36,031 nt of DNA from Nemertoderma westbladi (GCA_032718475.1 JAUCBJ010005420.1:1-36031); one strand, 5' to 3'; positions 20,140-30,597 are shown, counted from the first letter of the stretch. Notes: generated from the letters alone by a model not told the origin. Numbers and translations: made by a program.

Positions 20140-21040
20140 GTCACATTGTTAACAAGCTGTTGAAACGTTTAATACTGTAATAGACCTTCGTGCAGCACGT
20201 TGGGTACTGAAACAATCTGTTGAAACGATTAAGATACCTTCATTCCTTCACGCAGTATGTGAGATACTGAAACAATCTGTTGAAACGTTTGAGACCTTCG
20301 CGCAGCATGTGGCGTACTGTAACATTGTGTAACAAGCTGTTGAAAAGTTTAAGAGACCTTCGCGCAGCACGTGGCGCACTGTAAGATTGTGTAACAAGCT
20401 TTTGAAACGTTTAAGAGACCTTCGCGCAGCACGTGGCGTACGCCAACAGCCAACATTGTGTAACAAACTGTTGAAACGTTTAAGAGACCTTCACGCAGCA
20501 CGTGGTATACTGTAACATTGCGTAACAAGCTGTTGAAACCCTTGAAACGTTTAAGATACCTTCACGCAGCAATTGGCATACTGTAACATTGTTAACAAGC
20601 TGTTGAATCATTTAAGAGACCTCCGCGCAGCATGTGAGATACTGAAACAATCTGTTGAAACGATTAAGATACCTGTACCTTTCTGCCTTAATGCAGTACC
20701 GGCAACCGGTATGTGAGATACTGAAACAATCCGTTGAAACTTTTAAGAGACCTTCGCGCAGCACGTAGCATACTGTAACATTGTGTAAGAAGCTGCTGAA
20801 ACGTTTAAGAGACCTTCGCACAGTACGTGATATACTTAAACAATAATTTGAAATGTTTAAGAGACCTTCGTGCAACACGTGGGGCAGTGGTGAGTGGGGT
20901 AGGTATTGTAACAATCTGTTGAAACGTTTAAGATACCTTCGCGCAGTATGTGAGATACTGAAACAATCTGTTGAAACGGTTCAAAGGCCTTCGCGCAGCA
21001 CATGAGATACTAAAACAATATATTGAAACGATTAAGAGGT
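20140..21040 (+). repeat. ~60-bp satellite array, about 15 diverged copies
   Basis: Units carry CTGTTGAAACG, then TTTAAGAGACC, then TTCGCGCAGCACGTGG and a phrase such as ACTGTAACATTGTG. TGAAACG anchors fall near 20161, 20221, 20281, 20341, 20403, 20472, 20543, 20656, 20735, 20797, 20920, 20972 and 21024, so spacing varies between about 52 and 79 bp around a mean near 60. Minus-strand frames at 20248-20466 and 20612-20914 are translations of the repeat. Confidence 0.9.
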
Positions 21041-21179
21041 CTTATTTATTTACCATCATAGCTAACACCCCAATTCATGATATTGACTGATTGAATGGGT
21101 AATCTTTTTAGGCTCATTTCTGCATTTAGCCAGGAATGCCTGTTCACCACCACGCTGCCACGCATGATATTCTATAGTA

Positions 21180-21425
21180 AACCTCTTTGATTATGTTTTC
21201 CAAAGTTGCCTTGGTTCCCATTTATCAAACACTCACAAGGATGAAAGCTAGGGTTGGTCTGGTCTAGGCTGGAGCATTTAAAGCACTGTGCAGCTGTGCT
21301 CAAACAGTGCTGCCCCCGCAGCCCCGTGCACCGTGCACAAGCTGGCATGCCCCATCTAGATATCGAACCAGGGCTTCCTAATTGGAAGCCCATGAATGTC
21401 ACCAATAGACCAAGCTGCTGCTTGG
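21180..21425 (-). mobile_element. tRNA-derived SINE
   Basis: On the minus strand, starting near 21425, an A box TGGTCTATTGG (complement within 21401-21412) is followed by a paired anticodon-like arm (GGGCTTCC and GGAAGCCC). Next comes a B box, GGTTCGATAT (complement of 21360-21369). The tRNA-unrelated body runs down to about 21180. The minus-strand frame 21172-21405 has no protein signature. The head lies next to the 21439-21928 element. Confidence 0.65.
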
Positions 21426-21438
21426 TCTAGGGTCTAGC

Positions 21439-21928
21439 CAGTCGGGGAGAAGTTATATTTTCAACTAAGTTGAAATTTCAACTTTAATTTTTAAAATTCA
21501 ACTTTTTATTAAAATTCAACTTTTGTAGTAGAGTTTAAAATTCAACTTTTGGAGTAGCTTTGGAGATACTGAAATATGGAATTGGAATCCATTAGGCCTA
21601 CTGGTACAGTGGTAGGCCTATTCCATTGTATAATAATTATGACAAACAGCGATAATTAAATATATCTTATAAATTCCCATAGTATTTCAGCTAATTTACA
21701 AATGTAATCACTTAAAATGTTTGTTTTTAAAAACGGTGAAAGTTTTTATTCCATCGGTAATGAGGGTTAATTTTTCGAGTTACATCGATAAAAACAATAA
21801 AAACACCCCTTATGTGACGTCTTGGGACCCTTCTGCGCCTCCTTCAATTTTAGAGTTGAATTTACAACTTAAAAGTTGAATTTTAAAAAAAGTTTTAAAT
21901 TTCAACTCAGTTGAAATTTGAACGACTG
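21439..21928. mobile_element. 490-bp DNA element with CTAGC target duplication and TTCAACT subterminal repeats
   Basis: The ends are CAGTCG and CGACTG, directly flanked by CTAGC at 21434-21438 and 21929-21933. Inside each end are inverted, repeated TTCAACT/AGTTGAA motifs (for example TTCAACTAAGTTGAAATTTC on the left and its counterpart near 21900), most prominent over the outer ~100 bp. No frame of coding character is present, so it is non-autonomous. A 5-bp duplication is unlike hAT. I do not assign a superfamily. Confidence 0.7.
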
Positions 21929-21933
21929 CTAGC

Positions 21934-22884
21934 TGCAGCTGTTCTTCTAGCGAAGAACTGTGCTGTACAGGGTAGGTACCGGCACCTGTCTGCCTGAGTG
22001 CCTGTACAGCAGTAATCATACAACAGAAAAAAGAAAGGCGAGCGAAGCGAGTTGAAATTTTTAAACAGCTAATGCAATTTTAAGGCACTTTGTACAGTTG
22101 TAAATTGTTAAAGCAACAAATCGGCGCCGGTTTTTATTTTTGGGAGCACCACGCGCCAAACTGCCAAAGCCGGCTGCCGGCGCGCTTTACGATTTTCGAG
22201 CGCGCCACGCGCTGACGCGCCACATTGGCGTGCTTTTATTGTAAAGCGCGCCCGATTAATCCGGCGCAAAGCAGCAGTGTATGGATTCAAGTCTGGAGAC
22301 CGCTATGCTACCCGTACCGTACAGCAGTTAGGCAGTACTGCAGTATGCAGTAGGCTAGTCAGCTGCGAGCTGGTCCTGGCTGCCTGGTACAGTCAGACAG
22401 TGGTAGGCCTGTAGGCGTAGGATGTCAGATGTCAGGATGTAGGAGTAGAAATACAGAATACACAACAATAACAAACAGCAAGACAGCAGCAGGCTATGCA
22501 GTACGAGACGTATGCAGTAGGCCTACAGTCAGACAGTCAGACGGTTGAAAGAATACCGGTCCGGTAGGCCTACTGCAGTACTGTATTACTGCTGTACTGT
22601 ACAGTTGCAACAGCTGTACAGGCTGACAGGCAGACAGGTACTGAGGTACAGATACAGTATTCTTTATGACAGACTGACACACTGATTAGTAATTTTCAAT
22701 TTATGACAGGATGACCGATGACTCAAACCAAAGTTCATTAAACTGTTAAAATTGTAAGAAGTATCGGAAGACCGGTAGGGCTACCAGTAGTTTACTCTCA
22801 GTTGGTCTCATCTCACAACCTGAACCTGACATCACAAAGTACCGTTAATGTATTAATTAATTAATGATCGTTATAATAAATCGT
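21934..22884. other. Non-coding DNA with a CpG-rich block
   Basis: At 22120-22270 the sequence becomes rich in GCGCGC and CGCGCC phrases (for example GCGCGCCACGCGCTGACGCG), in sharp contrast to the AT-rich flanks, with several short self-complementary pieces. The rest is full of AGTACTG, CAGTAC and TAGGCCTA phrases. No gene is supported. Confidence 0.4.
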
Positions 22885-23600
22885 TAATTAATGACCAAAT
22901 TATCCAAAAATCAAACAGCATCAAATTTTTGGGAATCATCATTGATGAAAATTTATCTTGGAAACCACAACTCCTGAAATTATTTTCTACTGTTAGCAAA
23001 AACATTGGTGTAATAAACAAAGTCAAAGCATTTGCATCTGGCCAAGCCCTACTGTACATTGCCTTTACTACATCTTGATTAATGCATATTTAAATTACTG
23101 TATCGCTGTCTGGGGCCACACATCACTGAACATAGTGCTGACAATACAAGCGACCCAACACCAAGAAACAGACGCAAACGCAAGAACAAACCATCAGAAA
23201 ATACAATGACAAATGGAAATCTCCAAAAGGCTCAAACTAAAATTTTAAATATTATAAACAAACGCAATCCAGAATTTAAACCCCTGACTATTTCCGATAT
23301 GTACGTTGAGAGCATTGCGTTGATCAGCTTTAATGATTTTCAATAATATCCTCCCCCATGATGTCCTACCAAACCTTTTGACCTCAGTGTCGGCTGTTCA
23401 CTCACATAATACGCGCCAATCATCAAACCAAAATTCGTTTCATCAACGGTTTCGCCTCAAAATACGTCGGCAATCTATTTATATTGTTTCCCCGTTGATT
23501 TGGAATAGCCTGCCAACATCTGTAAGAACTTAAAAAAAAACATCATCTTTTGAATGGTCATGGATCTACGCTACGTAGGTTGCTCCAAGGCCTTGAATCC
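22885..23600 (+). pseudogene. Degenerate 3' part of a LINE reverse transcriptase ORF
   Basis: The translation shows the C-terminal landmarks of a non-LTR reverse transcriptase in shifting frames. From about 22906 it reads SIKFLGIIIDENLSWKPQL and NIGVINKVKAFASGQALLYI; after a stop it resumes with NYCIAVWGHTS near 23090. A further frame at 23333-23533 gives NILPHDVLPNLLTS, HNTRQSSNQN and PLIWNSLPTSVR, the usual end of such ORFs. Several frameshifts and at least one deletion separate the parts, and the catalytic FADD/YADD region is absent. An ATT-rich stretch near 23985 may be the element's original tail. It is dead and 5'-truncated. Confidence 0.75.
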
Positions 23601-24268
23601 AAAACTTTAGATTTAGTTTAATTATTTCGCCTACGCTCTACACTACGTCACCTTTTATACATATACATTATAATAATAAATATTTTGCAGTATCAATTTA
23701 GCATGCATGCATACACTACAACAGTAGGATAATTGTCAGCTTATTTTAGTCTAGAATCATAGCATTATTTTATTTAGTAAACTTCCAACCTTAACTTCAA
23801 CTTAAATTTTGCAGTCCAGGGTCAGTACTTAGTAATTAGTACAGTAGGTTCAGTACTTAGAAATTTTTACATAGCTATTTACATTTTTTTTATATACTTA
23901 GGCCTAATGGTGGATAGTGTAATGGGACTACCCGTCTGTCCACCATCTGCACATTGCATGTATGATACCGTGAACACTAAATAGTTATTATTATTTTATT
24001 TACTCCCAGTTTCACAATTATTATATTAAATTATGTATTATTCAATTTATTGCATGTCTTTGTGCGGTAAATGTTGATGAATAAGAATAAGAATAATGTA
24101 CAACATACAAGATGATAAGTCATACGTAAGTACAGTACAGTGTAGGCTAAGGCTACAACACAACAGTAGGGTCTCCCTAAAACCTGGTCCTCCACTCCGG
24201 TCCCAATGATAGACTACAAGGAATTGGTCCAGCAATTAATAGGACCGGGTAAACTGGTAAATAATGAT
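23601..24268. other. Flank of the dead LINE, nothing else recognised
   Basis: Probably includes the LINE's 3' untranslated region as far as the ATT-rich run near 23985. The minus-strand frame 24047-24235 has no recognisable motif. Confidence 0.3.
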
Positions 24269-24427
24269 GTAATGTAAATGGTTTTGTTCAGAAATGGAAA
24301 AAATCAGAAAGCGCGTCACCGGGGGTTGAAACAGCGCTATACGTACAGCTCATGGGTTATATGGGATCAACCCCCGTTGACGCGCTTTCTCATTTTTTCC
24401 ACATCTGAACAAAACCATTTACATTAC
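24269..24427. repeat. 159-bp near-perfect hairpin
   Basis: The arms 24269-24329 and 24367-24427 are inverted copies matching at about 57 of 61 positions. They begin GTAATGTAAATGGTTTTG and include AGAAAGCGCGTCA. The loop is about 37 nt. It may be a very small palindromic MITE or the template of a hairpin RNA. It abuts the start of the following duplicated unit. Confidence 0.85.
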
Positions 24428-25177
24428 TGTCGCGACTGGAGCTTATAGAACGTTCGTGAATTACGTAACGTGACATAATTTACAGTAGCATTCATTCATT
24501 TGATAATATTATGGTAATTTAGGCGTCATATTTTATTGTTACATTGAATTTAAGCATTAGCTTCCATTGGTTGTAGGAATAATCTGGAGCCAATATTTTC
24601 CTTGTAGAGTAGGTTGGGTTTTATTGGACGGAAGTTCCTTTCGGGATTGGGGTGGGTGAATTGGATTGCCTTTGTGTTCGAGGCAGTGGAGGAGTCATAT
24701 TGATGGGGGGACTGTCACGATTGGAGCTTATAGAACGTTCGTGAATTACGTAACGTGACATTATTTTGCATTTATTCATTTGATAATATTATGGTAAATT
24801 AGGCGTCATATTTTTATGTTAATAATATGTTTGATTATTTAGTTAATTTAGGCACCTTGTTCTGAATACCGTTCATATTAGATTATTCCCATAAAGTATC
24901 TTGGGAATCTTACATTGATTTATTACATTTATTTATTCTGAAGTGATGTAATTTATACAATATTATGTATTTATTGTAGAATATTTGATTTAATGTTTAT
25001 AGAGTATCTGATTTAAAGTTTGGTGAGTTTCTGATGGTATTTAGCAGTAATACTATTGCTTGGTGTAGGCTTGCTTGCCTTCGTAATTATTGCGTTAGTT
25101 GAGTATAGATTATTTTGTGTTGTTCAGTAGTTATACTAAATTTAATCATTATTAGCTTCCGTTGGTTGTAGGAATAA
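24428..25177. repeat. Duplicated unit (286-bp offset) with CGTAACGTGAC motifs; continues at 28188
   Basis: The stretch with GGAGCTTATAGAACGTTCG at 24437 recurs at 24723, including ATTACGTAACGTGAC and TTTGATAATATTATGG. The second half of the unit (ATTAGCTTCC at 24557, then GGTTGTAGGAATAATCTGG) recurs at 25151, where it is cut by a transposon. It resumes at 28188 and runs to about 28290 (TTTTCCTTGTAGAGTAGG and later phrases). No coding frame is visible. Confidence 0.8.
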
Positions 25178-25830
25178 CAGTTCCGCCCGTGCCAACATTT
25201 TCGTTGTTTTTTTTCAACAAATTTTCATGCTTTTTTGTCAGTTTTTTTTCTTGATAAATGTTCTTGAACGTATATTGAGTGTTCTAGAACTTTGATAAAT
25301 AGTTCTAGAACATTTTAATTTTTAATTTTCGAGAAAATAATTTTCTTTTAAAAAGAAAATTAGTAATAAAATTGTTAAATTTTATTAGTTTTTATGCTAT
25401 TTTGCCTGATTTTTTATTGATAAGAGTTCTAGAATATTTATTAAATATTCTAGAACTCGTACCAAATTTTCTAGAACATTTTTATTAACAAATTCAATGA
25501 AAAAAATTCTAGAATATTTGTTCTTTTAAAAAAAAAACCATAACGATAGCATTCTAGAACATTTTTTAAAATATTAGCTAGGGCTATTATTGAATACGTA
25601 GACCTACACTATAATTGCATCAATAGTGAATCATCGACATCGAATTTTTACTAACTATAACTAGATATACTGTATATATTAATTATACAAAAAATGTGTT
25701 AAAAAACAAAAAATATAATTTTAAAAAATGTTCTAGAACAAAAAATAATATGTTCTAGAACGTTATTTTAACAAAAAATAATTCGAAATATCCTAGAATA
25801 CTTCACACTAACATTAAAAAGTAGTAGCTT

Positions 25831-28120
25831 GTTGCAAAGTAGTTTGTAAAGTTGCTTGTAGTGCACTTGTTGAAAAGTGCACGAAATCTCAGCCCATGGC
25901 AAAGTGGTACAATAATTCAATAATGGAGGCTAAAAGGAAGCGAAGGAGACTCGAGCGCCGGTATAGAAAGACTCAACTTCAGATAGACTGTGATGCTTAC
26001 AGGCAACAATGTAATGTCGTGGCACAGCTATTAATATCAACAAAAGAGAAATTCTACAGGGGTATTATTGATTCAAACATTGGTGATAATAGAAAGCTCT
26101 TCTCAGTGGTTGACAAAATTCTTCACCGTAAAAGTAATGTCCTACCGACTCATGACTCTGCATATGAGTTAGCTGAAAGGTTTGCAGTCTACTTCGACAA
26201 AAAGATTGAAAATATTCGCGATGAAATGCTGGGTGTTGATATCGAACTTCGACAAAATCTGCCAAATCAGACTATGAACTGCGGAAGTGCTGAATCTGAG
26301 GTTGGGGCCAAGGTAGCCCCTGATGAAGAGTATTGTAGCCCAACTGACTCTCAATTCTCTTTTTCAGTACCAAAACTTGATCACTTCGAGGAAATATCAA
26401 CTGATGATGTTGCCAAGCTTATCAAAGATTCAAAACCCAAATCCAGTCCCCGTGATCCACTCCCTACACATATTGTGAAGCAATACCTTACAACTCTCTT
26501 AAGTGTCATTACAATGATAATTAATTTATCACTCACAACTGCTACATTCCCATCATTATTTAAAGAAGCTGTGCTCAATCCCATTATCAAGAAGCTACGC
26601 CTTGACCCCGAGATACTGAAAAACTTTAGACCTGTTTCAAACCTCTTGTTCATTTCGAAGTTAGTTGAAAAAGCTGTTGCAAACCAACTGATGCTCCATC
26701 TGAACTTACATAATCTACACGAGCCTATGCAAAGTGCCTATAGACCATTCCATGGAACCGAAACTGCACTCCTTAGGGTCAGCGATGAGATTCTGAGGGG
26801 AATTGATGATGGTTGTGCAGTACTGTTAATAATGCTCGATCTCAGTGCTGCATTTGATACTGTCGAACACAGTATCTTATTAAATACTCTGGAACATGAG
26901 ATCGGCATTGCAGGGACAGCACTAGATTGGTTTCGATCCTACTTGTTGGGCCGCTCACAACAAGTACGCATTAACAACTCATATTCTCAACCTCAGCAAT
27001 TAAGATACGGCCTCCCACAAGGATCAGTACTTGGCCCAATACTATTTACTATTTATACACGTTCACTCGCAAATGTGATAAGGAAATACGGACTGTCCCT
27101 ACATCTCTACGCAGATGATACTCAAATATACATAACATTTAAGAAATCAAACCTGAATGATGCAGTGGATATCACTGAAAAGTGCCTTTCCGAAGTTCGA
27201 GCATGGATGGACTCACATCTTTTAAAGATGAACTCAGATAAGACTAAAGTGGTCATGCTGCAGTCGCAATTCGGTAAACAAGTTGAATCCCCGCACGTGA
27301 TAAAATCGGTTCCGAGACTATTGGTTGTAGCGCAACTGCGCGTAATATCGGTGTTGAAATCGATTCTCATCTGACACTCCGCAAGCACATTGGAATTACT
27401 GTCAGAGAAGCATTCTATCACTTCAGGAATCTTGGAAAAATTAAGCGCTATTTATCCAAAGATAATCTTGAGATTTTGATTCATGCGCTTGTCACAAGTA
27501 AATTGGACAACTGCAACTCCCTTTATTACGGTCTTCCGACTGATTCCATTAAAAAGCTACAATATGTGCAGAACTGTGCGGCGCGTCTTTTAGTTGGTCT
27601 CAAGAAAAGTGACAGGCAACGAATGACCCCTGTACTAATGCGACTACATTGGCTTCCAGTGCAACATCGGATAGACTATAAAATTGCTATGATTACCTAC
27701 AAGTGTCTGAATGGAACAGCACCAGTATATCTGCGAGATCTACTGTCACCCTACACGCCCTCCCGGTCACTGAAGTCATCCCACTACGAACTGCTGGTGA
27801 TCCCTAGATTCAACATGGTGCACTACGGCAAGCGCGCTTTCTCAGTTGCTGCCCCGACTATTTGGAACAAACTGCCAATCAACGTTTCGACAATCACCAA
27901 CCATCGCGGTTTTTAAGTCGAGGCTAAAAACACACTACTTCCACCTGGAGTACGAGTAAATCTGCATAATCATGTTCACACGATGTTATCAATGTCCGTT
28001 TTTAATTAAACTGTTTTTATCTAATTTTTTAGCAATCCTACATTTTAACAGTGCCATGCGCCTTGCTCTTAATTTAGGAAAGGCGCTATATAAATATTTT
28101 AATTATTATTATTATTATTA
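25831..28120 (+). mobile_element. 5'-truncated CR1/L2-type non-LTR retrotransposon nested in the hAT-like element
   Basis: The insertion starts near 25831, in the middle of what would be the endonuclease/reverse transcriptase ORF. It ends in AGGCGCTATATAAAT followed by an (ATT)n tail at 28100-28120, the 3' signature of CR1/L2-like LINEs. TAGCT occurs on both sides (25825-25829 and 28119-28123) and is a plausible short target duplication. Comparison with the undisturbed MITE at 6099-6339 confirms that foreign DNA entered after the AAAAAGTAGTAGC phrase. Of the element's proteins only the region C-terminal to the endonuclease remains. Confidence 0.85.
25896..27959 (+). pseudogene. LINE reverse transcriptase, frameshifted twice
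   Basis: Reverse transcriptase of a CR1-related LINE; it would copy the element's RNA at the target site. The main frame (25896-27374) holds the fingers/palm motifs, including LDLSAAFDTVEHSILL (motif A region), the LPQGSVLGPILF block, and the catalytic YADD at 27108-27119 (residues 405-408). Near 27310-27330 the frame shifts; the thumb/C-terminal part (KLDNCNSLYYGLP, QNCAARLLVG, LHWLPVQHRIDYKI, PTIWNKLP) continues in another frame to about 27905. There a second shift leads into KSRLKTHYFHLEYE and a stop at 27957. The N-terminal endonuclease is missing. The palm is intact but the protein is not expressible as one piece, so I call it a relatively young pseudogene. Confidence 0.85.
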
Positions 28121-28344
28121 GCTACAGTAGTACACTATACACAATTTAGAGCAAAATGAAAATGTTGGCACGGACGGAACTCTAGCCAGGAATAATCTGC
28201 GGCCAATATTTTCCTTGTAGAGTAGGTTGGGTTTTATTGGACGGAAGTTCCTTTCGGGAGTGGGGTGGGTGAATTGGATTGCCTTTGCTGTATGTTTACT
28301 TCACCTATTGTTGTAACTATAGTTCGGCGCAGTTGGCGGTACGG

Positions 28345-28455
28345 CTAATGTCGCGTTACGTACGGCTAATTTTCAGAGTGCCGTAACGCGACTTTGAAAG
28401 TCGCGGTACGACTACTCAAAATGTCGCGTTACGTATAATTGTCGCGTTACGGCTA
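28345..28455. repeat. Cluster of five GTCGCGTTACG-type motifs
   Basis: GTCGCGTTACG occurs at 28350, 28423 and 28441, a variant GTCGCGGTACG at 28400, and the inverted form at 28382-28392. TACGGCTAAT or a close variant accompanies several copies. The CGTAACGTGAC motifs at 24464 and 24749 differ from the inverted form by one CpG-type change, so these repeats are related. Confidence 0.75.
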
Positions 28456-28568
28456 ATCTATTGTCTTGCTACATATGGAATCATTATCAATATTATTCTA
28501 TGGTGATTACGTACAGATGAGAGTTCAAAAAATTTAATGTAATAATGTTTTACAGCATGGGAGTATCC

Positions 28569-28588
28569 GGGGGGGGGGGGGGGGGGGG
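28569..28588 (+). repeat. Poly-G tract
   Basis: 20 uninterrupted G residues, preceded by GAGTATCC. A similar GTATCC precedes the poly-G at 35052. Confidence 0.95.
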
Positions 28589-28772
28589 ATTTTAACTAAA
28601 AAAAACGTAATTTATTAATTACTATATTATTATTGTTGTATTGAGTACCACAGTACACTGTACCATAGGTATATTGGTAGAAAGTATAATTTTAATAATA
28701 TTTTAATAATTATCAAATTGTTCCAAGTCAAAAAAAGCCCGTTATCTTAGTATTCTTACTTACTATCTTACT

Positions 28773-29520
28773 ATTGTTGCTCATCATTTTTTCTCGTTGT
28801 TGTACTTTATTATTGCTCGTTGTTGCCCATTGTTGCTCGTTGTTGCTCATTGTTGCTCATTGTTGCTCGTTGTTGCTCATTGTTGCTCGTTGTTGTACTT
28901 TATTATTGCTCATAGTTGCTCGTTGTTGCTCATTATTGCTCGTTGTTGCTCGTTGTTGCTCATTGTTGCTCATTGTTGGTCATTGTTGCTCGTTGTTGGT
29001 CATTGTTGCTCATTGTTGTACTTTATTATTGCTCATTGTTGCTCATTGTTGCTCGTTGTTACTTATTGTTGCTCGTTGTTGCTCATTGTTGCTCGTTGTT
29101 GCTCATTGTTCCTCATTGTTGGTCATTGTTGCTCATTGTTACTCGTAGCAAAGCAAAAGCAAACAGTCGGCCGAAGCCGGAGGCGACCCGAAGGCTCCTC
29201 TTTCGATAGCTGCTACCCGAGGGTAGGGGTGGGCGCTACTCCTATCCCAAGATTTGCTCCCAGTTATTTAACTGGTACACGTTGTTGTACTTTATTATTG
29301 CTCATTTGTTGCTCGTTGTTGCTTATTGCTGCTCATTGTTGCTCGTTGTTGCTCATTTTTGCTCATTGTTGCCCATTGTTGCTCATTGTTGCTCGTTGTT
29401 GCTCATTGTTGCTCGTTGTTGGTTGTTGTTCCTCGTTGTTGCTCATTGTTGCTCGTTGTTGCTCATTGTTGCTCGTTGTTGCTCATTGTTGCTCGTTGTT
29501 GGTCATTGTTGCTCGTTGTG
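28773..29520 (+). repeat. Strict 10-bp minisatellite in two blocks
   Basis: Units alternate between GCTCATTGTT and GCTCGTTGTT and stay in exact 10-bp register over long runs (28773-29146 and 29281-29520). A longer variant containing TACTTTATTATTGCTC recurs at about 28803, 28893, 29018 and 29287, marking a higher-order pattern. A 134-bp unrelated segment (29147-29280) separates the blocks; it is GC-richer and ends with the near-palindrome CCAGTTATTTAACTGG. Because 10 is not a multiple of 3 and the unit lacks stops, all three forward frames read as Cys/Leu/Val/Ile-rich peptides (up to 243 codons). These are not proteins. Confidence 0.93.
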
Positions 29521-29639
29521 CATTATAGCACCTACCTAAAAACACACTGTTTGTTAGAAATGTATCTTCTCCTACAATTCTAAACGATATAAAGCGAAAT
29601 TTTGCATAAAGCATATCCAATAGATGCTCCCTATGGGGT

Positions 29640-29865
29640 GTCAACGGAATTTGATTGAGTGAATTCTACGATTATGATCGGTCATTCTAGTATTAATTTC
29701 ACTGTTGCTAGGCAACCAACAGGTCCCTCGCAAGCAAAACCTTGCATACACAACTAGGTCCGATAATGAACCTATCATCAAAGTTTCATCCAATTCCATC
29801 AACATTAAGTGCAAGAATTTGTGTGTACAAACAAACAAACAAACAAAAACAAACAAACACGCGTG
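29640..29865 (+). mobile_element. Likely 3' end of an RTE-type LINE or related SINE
   Basis: The phrase ATCAAAGTTTCATCCAATTC is followed by GTGTGTAC and then a run of AAAC repeats (29825-29858), the arrangement typical of RTE/BovB-like 3' ends. The 5' boundary is undefined and no protein remains. Reading frames on either strand translate the AAAC run. Confidence 0.4.
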
Positions 29866-30054
29866 AGAAATAAGGACATCCACTTCTTGGATCCGTCCAA
29901 AATAATACTTGTGACGGGATCCTGTGTTGGCCTCGGGATCCCAACCATTCGACTTTGTGAATGTGTTGCTACGCGCTGCCCAGGCTTATACCTCTTGATG
30001 GATTGAGTGGCCGGAAGGCCCGGTAAAACTAAAGAGTTTATCTTAGTGCTGATA

Positions 30055-30265
30055 TTAATGAGGGGCGAGCCTCGAAGTGAGCGAAGCCTTAGCATATGGG
30101 TGCCATAACGAGTGGTCTGTCGTCCTCGTCTGTCGTCGTCGTCGTCTGTCGTCGTAAATTTTTGATCGATAATAACTCAGTTATTCCTTGATGAAATTAA
30201 ACGAGACTTGGTACGTATGTAGTCCGGTAAAAGTTTAGAAAGAATCGGATGTTTGGTAAAAAACG
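30055..30265. repeat. Dispersed-repeat fragment with GTC trinucleotide run
   Basis: A GAGCCTCGAAGTGAGCGAAG phrase is followed by a GTC/GTCT run at 30118-30155 and then AAATTTTTGATCGATAATAA. It resembles the end of a high-copy interspersed repeat, but I cannot name the family. Confidence 0.4.
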
Positions 30266-30597
30266 AACGAACGCAAGTTACAGTGGACACGAGTAGGCTT
30301 ATCCATCTGCCATAAATCAGCAGTTACACTCACAGTTTCGAGACTTTACATAGTTATAAAGGTCGTTATTCTCCGTTTAGGAAAGTTATTTTAAGACAAA
30401 ACAAGACGAGCGCAACGAGGCTAATAAAGGAAAAGAGTATTGTAAAACTAAAAATGCCATACTTAACTTAAATAGCCCTAGTTAGAAGGTTTACAAATGA
30501 CAGTTAATGTGTGTAAGGGCAAACTGAAATGGATCTCTGTTTTTACAACTAGTTTATCACAAACTGATAACATCGCCTTCACTCATATATATTTTGG

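Larger units (their letters stand above)
25178..28187. mobile_element. Long hAT-like element carrying nine TTCTAGAA palindromes, split by a LINE
   Basis: The 8-bp duplication AGGAATAA flanks it at 25170-25177 and 28188-28195, and the empty site survives in the neighbouring repeat copy at 24575-24582. The ends match the MITE at 6099-6339: left CAGTTCCGCCCGTGCCAAC, right complement GAGTTCCGTCCGTGCCAAC. Relative to that MITE it has about 490 extra bases (25290-25780). They are rich in TTCTAGAA, which occurs at 25282, 25303, 25427, 25448, 25469, 25507, 25552, 25731 and 25753 over the whole left part. No transposase frame is present. The 25831-28120 LINE interrupts it near its right end. Confidence 0.85.

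Noticed and set aside
20248-20914. Minus-strand frames in the satellite array, with repeated FSISHT-like peptides
   Set aside because: They follow the satellite unit and change frame with unit length.
22108-22290. Arg/Ala-rich minus-strand frame in the CpG-rich block
   Set aside because: Composition reflects GCGCGC-rich DNA; no conserved motif or partner exon is seen.
28774-29583. Several overlapping forward frames (up to 243 codons) reading as Cys/Leu/Val/Ile-rich proteins
   Set aside because: All three frames are open because the 10-bp minisatellite unit lacks stop codons. The peptides are translations of the repeat.
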